Of a DNA stretch of 42,963 bases, positions 23,324-30,898 are shown in pieces. Where the stretch lies: positions 1-42,963 of the forward strand of contig JADBLN010000016.1 in the NCBI GenBank assembly GCA_014894455.1, written 5' to 3'. Below the pieces are notes generated by a model that saw only the letters and a program-made list of their open reading frames with translations, was not told where the DNA came from and did not search any database. Position numbers and translations under genes: made by a program. The DNA is from Acidobacteriota bacterium. Lineage in GTDB: Bacteria; Acidobacteriota; Aminicenantia; Aminicenantales; Saccharicenantaceae. The first letter of the stretch is position 1. Every line of letters begins with the position of its first letter.

Positions 23324-24256
23324 TTAGATGTATTCGATGGTAGACGGCGGCTTGGGCGTCAGCTCGTAGGCCACGCGGGTGACCTCGGGTAGCTCGGTCG
23401 TGATCCTCGTCGAGATCTTCATGAGGACGTCCCAGGGCAGGGGCGACGGCTCGGCGGTCATGGCGTCCCGGCTCTCGACGGAACGGACGATGACGATGTG
23501 GCCGAAGGACCGTTTCCCGCCGACGATGCCCGTTCCCTTGTCCTCGAGGAGGACGGCGAAGGCCTGGAAGGGCTTGTGGGCCGCGACTTCCTCCTCGACG
23601 ATGACCGTGGCCGCCCGGACGAGGTCGACGCGTTCGGGCGTTACCTCGCCGATGATCCGTGTCGCCAGGGCCGGGCCGGGGAAGGGCATGCGGTTGTAGA
23701 TCGACTCGGGCAGGCCCAATTCCTTGGCCACGAGGCGGACCTCGTGCTTGAAGAGCTCCTTGATGGGCTCGACGACCTTGAAGCCGAACCCTTCCTCGGG
23801 ATTGATGCCGATCTGCTCGAGGATGTTGTGCTGGGTCTTGTAGCCTTTCTGCGTTTCGATGATGTCGGCCGCGATCGTCCCCTGGATGAGGTAGCGGGCC
23901 TTGCTCTTGAGGACCTCTTTGCCGAAGGAGCTGTAGAAGGCGTAGCGGAAGGCCTTGCGCTTCTCTTCGGGGTCGGACTTGCCCTTGAGGGCGGCGAAGT
24001 ATTCCTTCTTCTTGTCGGCGATATCGACGGCGATGCCCAGCCCGGCGAATATTTTGGCGACCTCCTGGGGCTCTCCGGCGCGCATCAGCCCGTGGTCGAT
24101 GAAGACCGACTTGAGCTGGGAGCCGAGGGCGCGGTAGGCCAGGACGGTGCAGGCGGAGCTGTCGACGCCGCCGGACAGGGCTGAAATGGCGTTGCCGCCG
24201 CCGATCGTCTTCTTGATTTCTTCGACTTGCGTTTCGATGAATTTTTTGACGTTCAT
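23324..24256 (-). CDS. guaA: GMP synthase ATP-pyrophosphatase subunit, stand-alone
   Basis: The start at 24256 (MNVKKFIETQ) gives 310 residues; the 959-residue ORF-track version merely adds the antisense of the M20 gene. It has the PP-loop ATP pyrophosphatase motif SGGVDSS (residues 28-34), then VFIDHGLMR, FPGPALATRIIGEVT and the C-terminal dimerisation domain ending KPPSTIEYI. It activates XMP for amination to GMP. The amidotransferase domain of ordinary bacterial GuaA is absent, so ammonia must come from a separate GATase subunit, as in archaeal two-subunit enzymes, or from free ammonia. Confidence 0.92.
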   Translation of the reverse strand: MNVKKFIETQVEEIKKTIGGGNAISALSGGVDSSACTVLAYRALGSQLKSVFIDHGLMRAGEPQEVAKIFAGLGIAVDIADKKKEYFAALKGKSDPEEKRKAFRYAFYSSFGKEVLKSKARYLIQGTIAADIIETQKGYKTQHNILEQIGINPEEGFGFKVVEPIKELFKHEVRLVAKELGLPESIYNRMPFPGPALATRIIGEVTPERVDLVRAATVIVEEEVAAHKPFQAFAVLLEDKGTGIVGGKRSFGHIVIVRSVESRDAMTAEPSPLPWDVLMKISTRITTELPEVTRVAYELTPKPPSTIEYI

Positions 24257-24300
24257 GCGGGCCTCCATATCTCGTTTTGTGTCATCATACTTATTTTCCA

Positions 24301-24351
24301 AGAGGGGGTCAAACCTACCTTTTGCAGCAAAAGGTAGGTTTGACCCCCTCT
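24301..24351. repeat. 51-bp near-perfect palindrome (25-bp arms)
   Basis: Two perfectly complementary 25-bp arms, AGAGGGGGTCAAACCTACC and onward, are separated by one base. The element sits in the short space between the divergent guaA and M20 genes. It could be a REP/MITE-type mobile hairpin or a transcription barrier. The GGGGTCA...TGACCCC ends resemble repeats tied to REP-associated tyrosine transposases, but no such gene is here. Confidence 0.85.
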
Positions 24352-24357
24352 TTCCGT

Positions 24358-24386
24358 TTGAAGGGGGAACGCGTTTCGGATACCAT
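24358..24386 (+). promoter_or_regulatory. Candidate promoter for the M20-GH29 transcript
   Basis: TTGAAG (24358-24363), a 17-bp spacer and TACCAT (24381-24386), followed by AGGAGGAG just before the ATG at 24416. It is a moderate sigma70 match immediately next to the palindrome. Confidence 0.38.
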
Positions 24387-24415
24387 AGGCTCCCACGATC
24401 CATGAGGAGGAGTCC

Positions 24416-25735
24416 ATGAAAAGCCAGCCTATCGCCATCCCAGTTTGTGTCCTCATTGTCCTGTTCGCCGCGACCGCCCTCCCGACGGCGCTTCATCCCG
24501 CGACACCCCTCGAAAAGAAGATCCAGGCCCTCACCGACAAGTTGACGCCCGAGCTCATCGCCATTCGCCAGGACATTCATTGTCATCCGGAGCTCGGCCT
24601 CCAGCTGCCGAGGACTTCCGCGATCGTCGCCGATTATTTCCGCAGGCTCGGCCTCGAGGTCCGGACGGGCTTCGCCGAGAGCGGGGTCCTCGGCATCCTC
24701 AAGGGAGGGAAGCCCGGCCCCGTCGTGGCCATGCGGGGCGATATGGACGCCCTGCCCATCACCGAGGAGACGGACCTGCCTTTTGCCTCGAAAGACCGGA
24801 CGACCCTCGACGGCCGCGAGGTCGGGGTCATGCACGCCTGCGGCCACGACATCCACACAGCGCTCCTCCTTGGTACCGCCGCCGTCCTCTCGGCCATGAA
24901 GGCCGATCTTCCGGGCACGGTCCTGTTCGTCGCCCAGCCTGGGGAGGAGTGCTGTGACGGGGCGAAACAGATGATCGCGGACGGCGTTTTCAAGGACATC
25001 GTCCCCGAGGCCTTCTTCGCCTACCACGTCGACGACACCCTCAAGGCCGGGAAGATCGGCTATGCGTCGGGCTTCATGTCGGCCAATGTCGACGGCTTCA
25101 CCCTCGAGATCAAGTCCGACGGATGCCACGGGGCGAGTCCCAACCTCTGCGTCGACCCGATCGTCGTCGGCGCCCAAATTGTCATCGCCCTCCAGGTCAT
25201 GGTCTCCCGGGAAATCGGCGTCCACGACAACACGGTCGTCACCGTCGGCTCCTTCCACGCCGGGAGCGCCCCGAACATCATCCCCCGCTCCGCCAAGCTC
25301 GAGGTCACCGTGCGTAACTACGGCGAGGCCCAGCGCAAGGTCCTCCAGGATAAGATCACCCGGCTGGTGTCGAACATCTGCGAGGCCGCCGGGGCGACCT
25401 TCGACCTCAACTATCAATTCGGCACAGCTTCGGTCTACAACGACCCGGCCCTCGTCCTCGAGGCGCTGGCAACAGCCGCGCGTGTCCTCGGCGGAAAATC
25501 GGCCCTCGTCGAGCAAAAACCCGAGATGGGCGGCGAGGACTTCAGCTACTTCGGCACGGTCGCCCCGGCTGTGATGTTCAACCTGGGTGTCGTCCCGCCG
25601 GACAGGGACACGACCGCGGTCCACTCCCCGACCTTCGTCGCCGACGAGGCCAGCATCCCCGTCGGCGTCAACCTCATGGCCAACATCATCATGGACCACC
25701 AGATGAAACCGGCCAAGAACCCGAAGAAGAAGTAG
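24416..25735 (+). CDS. Exported M20-family amidohydrolase
   Basis: A 439-residue M20D-type metallohydrolase of the hippurate/N-acyl-amino-acid hydrolase group. It has an N-terminal signal peptide (about residues 8-25). Metal-ligand motifs are visible: GDMDALP, the Cys and His of HACGHDIHTA, PGEECCDGAKQM, and a late VHSPTF. The dimerisation lid domain lies at about 210-320, including GCHGASPN. It probably hydrolyses an amide bond of an N-acylated amino acid or amino sugar-like substrate in the periplasm; substrate unknown. GH29 starts 9 bp after its stop, so the two are coupled. AGGAGGAG precedes the ATG. Confidence 0.92.
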   Translation: MKSQPIAIPVCVLIVLFAATALPTALHPATPLEKKIQALTDKLTPELIAIRQDIHCHPELGLQLPRTSAIVADYFRRLGLEVRTGFAESGVLGILKGGKPGPVVAMRGDMDALPITEETDLPFASKDRTTLDGREVGVMHACGHDIHTALLLGTAAVLSAMKADLPGTVLFVAQPGEECCDGAKQMIADGVFKDIVPEAFFAYHVDDTLKAGKIGYASGFMSANVDGFTLEIKSDGCHGASPNLCVDPIVVGAQIVIALQVMVSREIGVHDNTVVTVGSFHAGSAPNIIPRSAKLEVTVRNYGEAQRKVLQDKITRLVSNICEAAGATFDLNYQFGTASVYNDPALVLEALATAARVLGGKSALVEQKPEMGGEDFSYFGTVAPAVMFNLGVVPPDRDTTAVHSPTFVADEASIPVGVNLMANIIMDHQMKPAKNPKKK

Positions 25736-25744
25736 GAGGGCGGC

Positions 25745-27199
25745 ATGAACCGTAAAGCCCTTCTCGTTCTCTCCGCGGCATTGGCGGGATCCCTTCTCCT
25801 GTCCGCGGGTTTGCCGGCCTCCCGGAACGCCTCGACCGAGGACCGCGAGACCGACCCGCTCGTCCTCCAAAAGCTCGAGCGCTGGCAGGACTGGAAGTTC
25901 GGCCTGATGATTCACTGGGGCCCCTATAGCCAATGGGGAGTCGTCGAGTCCTGGACGCTCTGCTCCGAGGACGAGCCCTGGTGCCGCCGCTCCATGGACA
26001 ACTACGTCGAATACAAGAAAGCTTACGAAGCCTTGCCCCACACATTCAACCCGGCCAAGTTCAACCCGGCCAAGTGGGCGGCCGTGGCAAAAGCGGCGGG
26101 GATGCGCTACGTCGTCTTCACGACCAAGCACCACGACGGCTTCTCGATGTTCGACACGAAACAAACGGACTACCGGATAACCTCGCCGGACGTCCCCTTT
26201 CACAGCGACCCGAAGGCCGATGTCACCAAGGTCCTATTCGACGCTTTCCGGAAAGAAGGATTCGGGACGGGCGCCTACTTTTCGAAGCCCGACTGGCGCC
26301 ACCCCGACTTCTGGGCGCCCGAATGGGCGACGCCCGACCGGAACGTCAACTACAGCATCGAGCGATACCCGGAGCGATGGCAGCGCTTCCGCGATTTCAC
26401 CTACCGGCAGGTCGAGGAGCTGGTCAGCGGCTACGGGCCGCTCGATATCCTCTGGCTCGACGGCGGCTGGGTCCGACCCCAGCCCATGACCGAGATCGCG
26501 CCGGGGCATTTCGTCAGGAACACGAAGAGCATGGACATCGACATGCCCCGGATCGCGGCCATGGCCCGCCGCTACCAGCCCGGCCTCCTCGTCGTCGACA
26601 GGACGGTGGCCGGCCGTTTCGAGAACTACCGGACGCCCGAGCAGGAGATCCCGGAAAAGCCCCTGCCCTACGCCTGGGAAACCTGCATGACCATGGGCGA
26701 CCAGTGGTCCTTCAAGCCCGGCGACCGCTACAAGACGACGCACCGGCTCGTCCATCTCCTCGTCGACATCGTCTCCAAGGGCGGGAATTTCCTGCTCAAC
26801 ATCGGCCCCAGCCCCGAGGGGGAGTTCGCCCCCGAAGCCCTCGACCGGCTCCGCGGCATCGGCGAATGGATGAAGGTCAACTCCGAGGCCATTTATGGGA
26901 CCCGGCCGGTCGCCCCATTCAAGGAAGCCAAGTCCTGCTTCACCTCCCTTCCTGACGGGACGGTTTACGCCATTTACCTGGCCGATGAAGACGAATCCGC
27001 GCCGCCCGGGAAGCTCATGCTCACCTCGATCGCGCCCAAAAAAGGGAGCATCGTCCGGATGCTCGGCGTCCGGGATCCCGTCCGCTGGGAAAAAGTCGGC
27101 AAGGGCGTCCTTTTGACGCTCCCCCGGAGCGCCGTCAAGAACCCGCCCTGCCACGACGCCTGGGTCTTCAAGATGAAGCAATCGCCGCCCGGGCTGTGA
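25745..27199 (+). CDS. GH29 alpha-L-fucosidase, exported
   Basis: A 484-residue glycoside hydrolase family 29 enzyme that releases terminal alpha-L-fucose with retention. It has a signal peptide at residues 1-25. The catalytic (beta/alpha)8-like domain shows KFGLMIHWGPYSQWG, FTTKHHDGFSMFDT and the nucleophile region ILWLDGGW with D239. GNFLLNIGPSPEGEF closes the barrel, and a C-terminal beta domain follows from about 390. The general acid/base cannot be fixed by eye. It follows the M20 gene with its own GGAGGG ribosome-binding site. The nearby fucI fits intracellular use of the released fucose. Confidence 0.95.
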   Translation: MNRKALLVLSAALAGSLLLSAGLPASRNASTEDRETDPLVLQKLERWQDWKFGLMIHWGPYSQWGVVESWTLCSEDEPWCRRSMDNYVEYKKAYEALPHTFNPAKFNPAKWAAVAKAAGMRYVVFTTKHHDGFSMFDTKQTDYRITSPDVPFHSDPKADVTKVLFDAFRKEGFGTGAYFSKPDWRHPDFWAPEWATPDRNVNYSIERYPERWQRFRDFTYRQVEELVSGYGPLDILWLDGGWVRPQPMTEIAPGHFVRNTKSMDIDMPRIAAMARRYQPGLLVVDRTVAGRFENYRTPEQEIPEKPLPYAWETCMTMGDQWSFKPGDRYKTTHRLVHLLVDIVSKGGNFLLNIGPSPEGEFAPEALDRLRGIGEWMKVNSEAIYGTRPVAPFKEAKSCFTSLPDGTVYAIYLADEDESAPPGKLMLTSIAPKKGSIVRMLGVRDPVRWEKVGKGVLLTLPRSAVKNPPCHDAWVFKMKQSPPGL

Positions 27200-27225
27200 C
27201 GGGGACCATCCAGAGCCCGAGGCGT

Positions 27226-27254
27226 TTGGCCATCCTCGATTCTTCCGATATAAT
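27226..27254 (+). promoter_or_regulatory. Sigma70-like promoter upstream of the GH2 gene
   Basis: TTGGCC (27226-27231), a 17-bp spacer and a perfect TATAAT (27249-27254), 27 bp before the start codon with GGGAGG between. This gives the GH2-deacetylase pair its own transcription start. Confidence 0.55.
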
Positions 27255-27281
27255 GGATGTATCCTTGATACGGGAGGCGTC

Positions 27282-30086
27282 ATGACCACCGACCATTCTC
27301 CGTCGTTAAGAACCTTCCTCCGCGGCGCCACGGCCCTCATCATTCTGGTCGCGCTCGCCGGATTCCCAACCGCCGGCAGGGGCCAGGGCATGTATTCCAG
27401 GCAGGAACGGCCCGAGCCCGCGGCCAAGATGCGCGGTCCCTTCGAACGCGTCGTCAACCTCGGCAACCTCTGGTACCTCCAATCCTCCGAAAAAGCCAAG
27501 GGGGCCGGAGAGCAGATCTCCAAGCCCGGCTTCAAGATCGACTCGTGGTACCCGGCCGTCGTCCCCTCGACCGTCCTCGGGACGCTCGTTCAGAACAACG
27601 TCTATCCGGACATCTTCGTCGGGGAAAACCTCAAGGCCGTGCCCACGGCGCCTTTCGAGGCGTCCTGGTGGTATCGCAAGGAATTCACCGTGCCGGTGGG
27701 CCCCGGCCTCACGCGCACCCGGCTCGAGTTCGACGGCATCAACTACCGGGCCAACATCTGGCTCAACGGGACGAAGGTCGCCGACGCCGCGACGACGTAC
27801 GGCGCTTTCCGACGTTTCTCCATCGACGTGACCGCGAACGTCAAGACGACCGAGAAAAACGTCCTGGCCGTCGAGGTCTTCCCGCCGAAGAAGGGCGAGC
27901 CCACGATCGGTTTTGTCGACTGGAACCCGGCCGCCCCCGACAACAACATGGGTCTCTGGCGGGAGGTCCGCGTCCGGGCCACGGGTGACGTCTCCATCGA
28001 AAACCCCTTCGTTATCACCAAGCTGGACCTCGGAGCGGCCCGGCTGACGGTCTCGGCCGAGCTCAGGAACCACGCCGACCGGAGGGTCAAGGGCACGCTC
28101 GAAGGACGCATCGAGTCCCTGCGCTTCTCCCAGGACGTCGTCCTCGGACCGAAGGAAGCGAAGACGATCGAGTTCACCCCGGAGTCGACGCCCGAGCTCG
28201 TCATCAAGGACCCCCGGGTCTGGTGGACCCATGACCTGGGCAAGCAGGAACTCTACCTGCTCGCTCTCTCTTTCATCCAGAAAAGGGACAAGGCCGACGA
28301 GAAGGCCTCGCCCGAGCCCCCGGCCGAGAAGGCCGAGGAAGGCAAGACGAAGGGCAAGGCCCCGGCCAAACCGCCCGACCTCCCCCGCGGCCTGGCCTCG
28401 GACACGCGGCTCGTCCGCTTCGGCATCCGCGAGGTCGCCGACTACCGCACGGAGCAGGGCCACCGGGGCTTCAAGCTCAACGGCAAGAAGATCCTCATCC
28501 GCGGCGGCGGCTGGGCCGACGACCTCTTCCTCGACGTCCGGCCCAAGAAGCTCGCCGCCGAGGTCCTCTACGCCCGCCACATGAACCTCAACGCGCTCCG
28601 GCTCGAAGGGTTCTGGGGGACGAGCGAAGCCCTCTACGACCTCTGCGATCGCACCGGTCTCCTCCTCATGGTCGGCTGGAGCTGCCAGTGGGAGTGGGAC
28701 AACTATCTCGGCAAGCCCGCCGACGAACGCTACGGCGGCATCACCTCGCCGGAATTGATCGACCTCGTCGCCGCATCCTGGAGGGACCAAGTCCTCTGGC
28801 TCCGCAACCACCCCTCGATCTTCGTCTGGGCCGAGGCGAGCGACCTCATCCCCCACCCCGACCTCGAGAGACGCTACATCGAAATGCAGAAAGAGATCGA
28901 TCCGACCCGGCCGACGCTCGTCTCGACGAAGGGGAATTCGAGCGATATCACCGGGCCGTCCGGGGTCAAGATGCTCGGCCCCTACGACTACGTCCCGCCG
29001 GTCTACTGGTATATCGACACGAAGAACGGCGGCGCCTACGGCTTCAACACCGAGACGGGCCCGGGCCCCCAGGTCCCGCCCCTCGAAAGCCTCAAGAAGA
29101 TGTTCCCCGCGGACAAGCTCTGGCCGATCAACGAGACCTGGTTCTACCACTGCTGCCGGGGGGAATTCAAGACGCTCGAGCGCTACAACGAGGCCATGGA
29201 CCGTCGTCTGGGACCGGCCCGGAACCTCGAGGACTACATCCGGAAAGCCCAGTTCCTGAACTACGAGGCCATGCGGGCCATGTTCGAGGCCTTCGTCGCC
29301 AACAAGCACAAGGCGACGGGCGTCATCCAGTGGATGTACAACTCCGCCTGGCCGAAGCTCTGGTGGCAGCTCTATGATTACTACCTCCAGCCGAACGGCG
29401 CCTTTTACGGCGCCCGCAAGGCCGGCGAGCCCGTCCACATCCTCTACAACTACGGGACGCAGGACGTCGTCGCCGTCAACAGCACGGGGACGCCCTCGCC
29501 CAAGCTCAAGGCCGCCATCCGGGTCCTCGACTTCGACCTCAAGGAGGTCATCGCCAAGACGGCCGACTTCGGGCTGCTAGCCGACGAGGTCCGGACGATC
29601 GATGTGCTCCGCCTGCCCGGCGGCCCGACCCCGACCTACTTCCTCGACCTGCGGTTATTCTCGGAAAAGGGCCAGCTCGTCGACGCGAACTTCTACTGCC
29701 TGTCGACAAAGCCCGAGACGCTCGACGAGGCGAACGGGACCTGGTACGTGACGCCGATCAAGGACTTCGCCGACCTGACGGCCCTCAACGGGCTGAAGTA
29801 CGTGACCCTCAAGGTCAAGGACAAATACAACAAGGACGGCCCTTCGACCAAGGTCACCGTTGAGCTCGAGAACCCCTCTCCGGACCTGGCCCTCATGGTC
29901 GAGATCCGCGTCGTCCGCGACGTCTCGGGCGAGGTGGTCCTGCCGATCTTCCTCGACGACAACTACATCACGCTCCTGCCGAAGGAGACGCGCAAGATCT
30001 CCGGCCTCTTCGCCACCGAGGACCTCATGGGCGAACTTCCCGTCGTCAAGGTCAGGGGCTGGAACGTGAAGGAAGCCGAAAAATGA
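27282..30086 (+). CDS. GH2 glycosidase, exo-beta-D-glucosaminidase (CsxA) type
   Basis: A 934-residue exported enzyme with a hydrophobic signal at about residues 12-35. It has a jelly-roll sugar-binding domain (about 50-235, VVPSTVLGTLVQNNVYPDIFVG), an Ig-like domain, a TIM-barrel (about 390-700) and C-terminal beta domains. VDWNPAAPDNNMGLWREV is the hallmark of the CsxA branch. The acid/base is D521 in EASDLIPHPD and the nucleophile is E591 in FNTETGPG; the 70-residue spacing is close to that in CsxA (Asp469/Glu541, from memory). The likely substrate is non-reducing GlcN of chitosan-type or deacetylated glycans. A Lys/Glu/Pro-rich insert at about 333-371 splits the Ig domain. A mannosidase specificity is less likely. 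Confidence 0.9.
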   Translation: MTTDHSPSLRTFLRGATALIILVALAGFPTAGRGQGMYSRQERPEPAAKMRGPFERVVNLGNLWYLQSSEKAKGAGEQISKPGFKIDSWYPAVVPSTVLGTLVQNNVYPDIFVGENLKAVPTAPFEASWWYRKEFTVPVGPGLTRTRLEFDGINYRANIWLNGTKVADAATTYGAFRRFSIDVTANVKTTEKNVLAVEVFPPKKGEPTIGFVDWNPAAPDNNMGLWREVRVRATGDVSIENPFVITKLDLGAARLTVSAELRNHADRRVKGTLEGRIESLRFSQDVVLGPKEAKTIEFTPESTPELVIKDPRVWWTHDLGKQELYLLALSFIQKRDKADEKASPEPPAEKAEEGKTKGKAPAKPPDLPRGLASDTRLVRFGIREVADYRTEQGHRGFKLNGKKILIRGGGWADDLFLDVRPKKLAAEVLYARHMNLNALRLEGFWGTSEALYDLCDRTGLLLMVGWSCQWEWDNYLGKPADERYGGITSPELIDLVAASWRDQVLWLRNHPSIFVWAEASDLIPHPDLERRYIEMQKEIDPTRPTLVSTKGNSSDITGPSGVKMLGPYDYVPPVYWYIDTKNGGAYGFNTETGPGPQVPPLESLKKMFPADKLWPINETWFYHCCRGEFKTLERYNEAMDRRLGPARNLEDYIRKAQFLNYEAMRAMFEAFVANKHKATGVIQWMYNSAWPKLWWQLYDYYLQPNGAFYGARKAGEPVHILYNYGTQDVVAVNSTGTPSPKLKAAIRVLDFDLKEVIAKTADFGLLADEVRTIDVLRLPGGPTPTYFLDLRLFSEKGQLVDANFYCLSTKPETLDEANGTWYVTPIKDFADLTALNGLKYVTLKVKDKYNKDGPSTKVTVELENPSPDLALMVEIRVVRDVSGEVVLPIFLDDNYITLLPKETRKISGLFATEDLMGELPVVKVRGWNVKEAEK

Positions 30087-30895
30087 TCCGGGCCCGGCGG
30101 GCAGGGCTCGTCCGGAGCGTCGCCCTTCTCCTCCCGCTCGGCCTTCTCTCCTGCCGGGGAGGGCCGGCCGCGCCGGCCGACCCCTGCCGGATCTTCCTCT
30201 GCGACAACGGCGGGATCGTCCGCGGCGACACCTCCTTCCGCCGGATGTCGCTCGTCTTCACCGGCGGCTCGTTCGCCGACGGCGGCGCTCACATCCGGGA
30301 AGTCCTCCGGAAAGAGAAGGTCAAGGCCGGATTCTTCTTCACCGGCGATTTCTACCGGACGCCCGAGTTCGCCGATCTCATCCGCGGCCTCGCTTCCGAC
30401 GGCCACTATCTCGGGCCGCACTCCGACCGCCATCTTCTCTACTGCGATTGGGACGACCGAGACAAGACGCTCGTGACCCGGGAGGAGTTCCGGGACGACC
30501 TCCTGGCTAATTACAGGGAAATGGACCGGTTCGGGGTCGCCCGCGATAAAGCGCGCCTGTTCATCCCGCCCTACGAGTGGTATAACCACGACATCGCGCG
30601 ATGGTCCCGGGAGCTCGGCCTCGTCCTCTTCAACTTCACCCCGGGCACGTCCTCCAACGCCGACTACACGACGCCCTCGATGCCGGAATACAAATCCTCA
30701 CGGGAGATCTACGACCGGATCCTGGCCTATGAGGCCAAAGACCCGAACGGCCTCAACGGCTTCATCCTCCTCATCCACATCGGGACGGACCCCGAGCGGA
30801 CCGACAAGTTCTATCTCTTGTTGGACGATATGCTCCGAGAACTCAAGGCTAAAAGCTACGCCTTCGTCCGGATCGACGAGTTGCTCGAGCGCTGA
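30083..30895 (+). CDS. Polysaccharide-deacetylase-superfamily lipoprotein
   Basis: A 270-residue protein overlapping the GH2 stop by 4 bp (ATGA), so translationally coupled. It has a lipobox LLSC with Cys24. The NodB-like fold is suggested by FFFTGDFYRTPEF, the metal-binding HSDRH (H113 and H117) in GPHSDRHLLYCDW, and LLIHIGTDP near the end. The usual TFDD metal/catalytic motif is replaced by FTGGSFADGG, so the active site differs from classical chitin deacetylases. I recall this variant family next to, or fused with, glycosidases in Bacteroidota. The pairing with a glucosaminidase suggests a role in deacetylating amino sugars before cleavage; this is inference. Confidence 0.83.
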   Translation: MIRARRAGLVRSVALLLPLGLLSCRGGPAAPADPCRIFLCDNGGIVRGDTSFRRMSLVFTGGSFADGGAHIREVLRKEKVKAGFFFTGDFYRTPEFADLIRGLASDGHYLGPHSDRHLLYCDWDDRDKTLVTREEFRDDLLANYREMDRFGVARDKARLFIPPYEWYNHDIARWSRELGLVLFNFTPGTSSNADYTTPSMPEYKSSREIYDRILAYEAKDPNGLNGFILLIHIGTDPERTDKFYLLLDDMLRELKAKSYAFVRIDELLER

Positions 30896-30898
30896 CCG

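Noticed and set aside
21702-23327. 541-residue plus-strand ORF
   Set aside because: Antisense of L-fucose isomerase; no recognisable domain.
24257-26203. N-terminal extension of the 959-residue GuaA ORF
   Set aside because: The extra residues are the antisense of the M20 and GH29 genes; the true start is the ATG at 24256.
27306-29438. 710-residue minus-strand ORF
   Set aside because: Antisense of the GH2 gene, low-complexity Glu/Val/Gly/Arg composition typical of shadows in GC-rich DNA.
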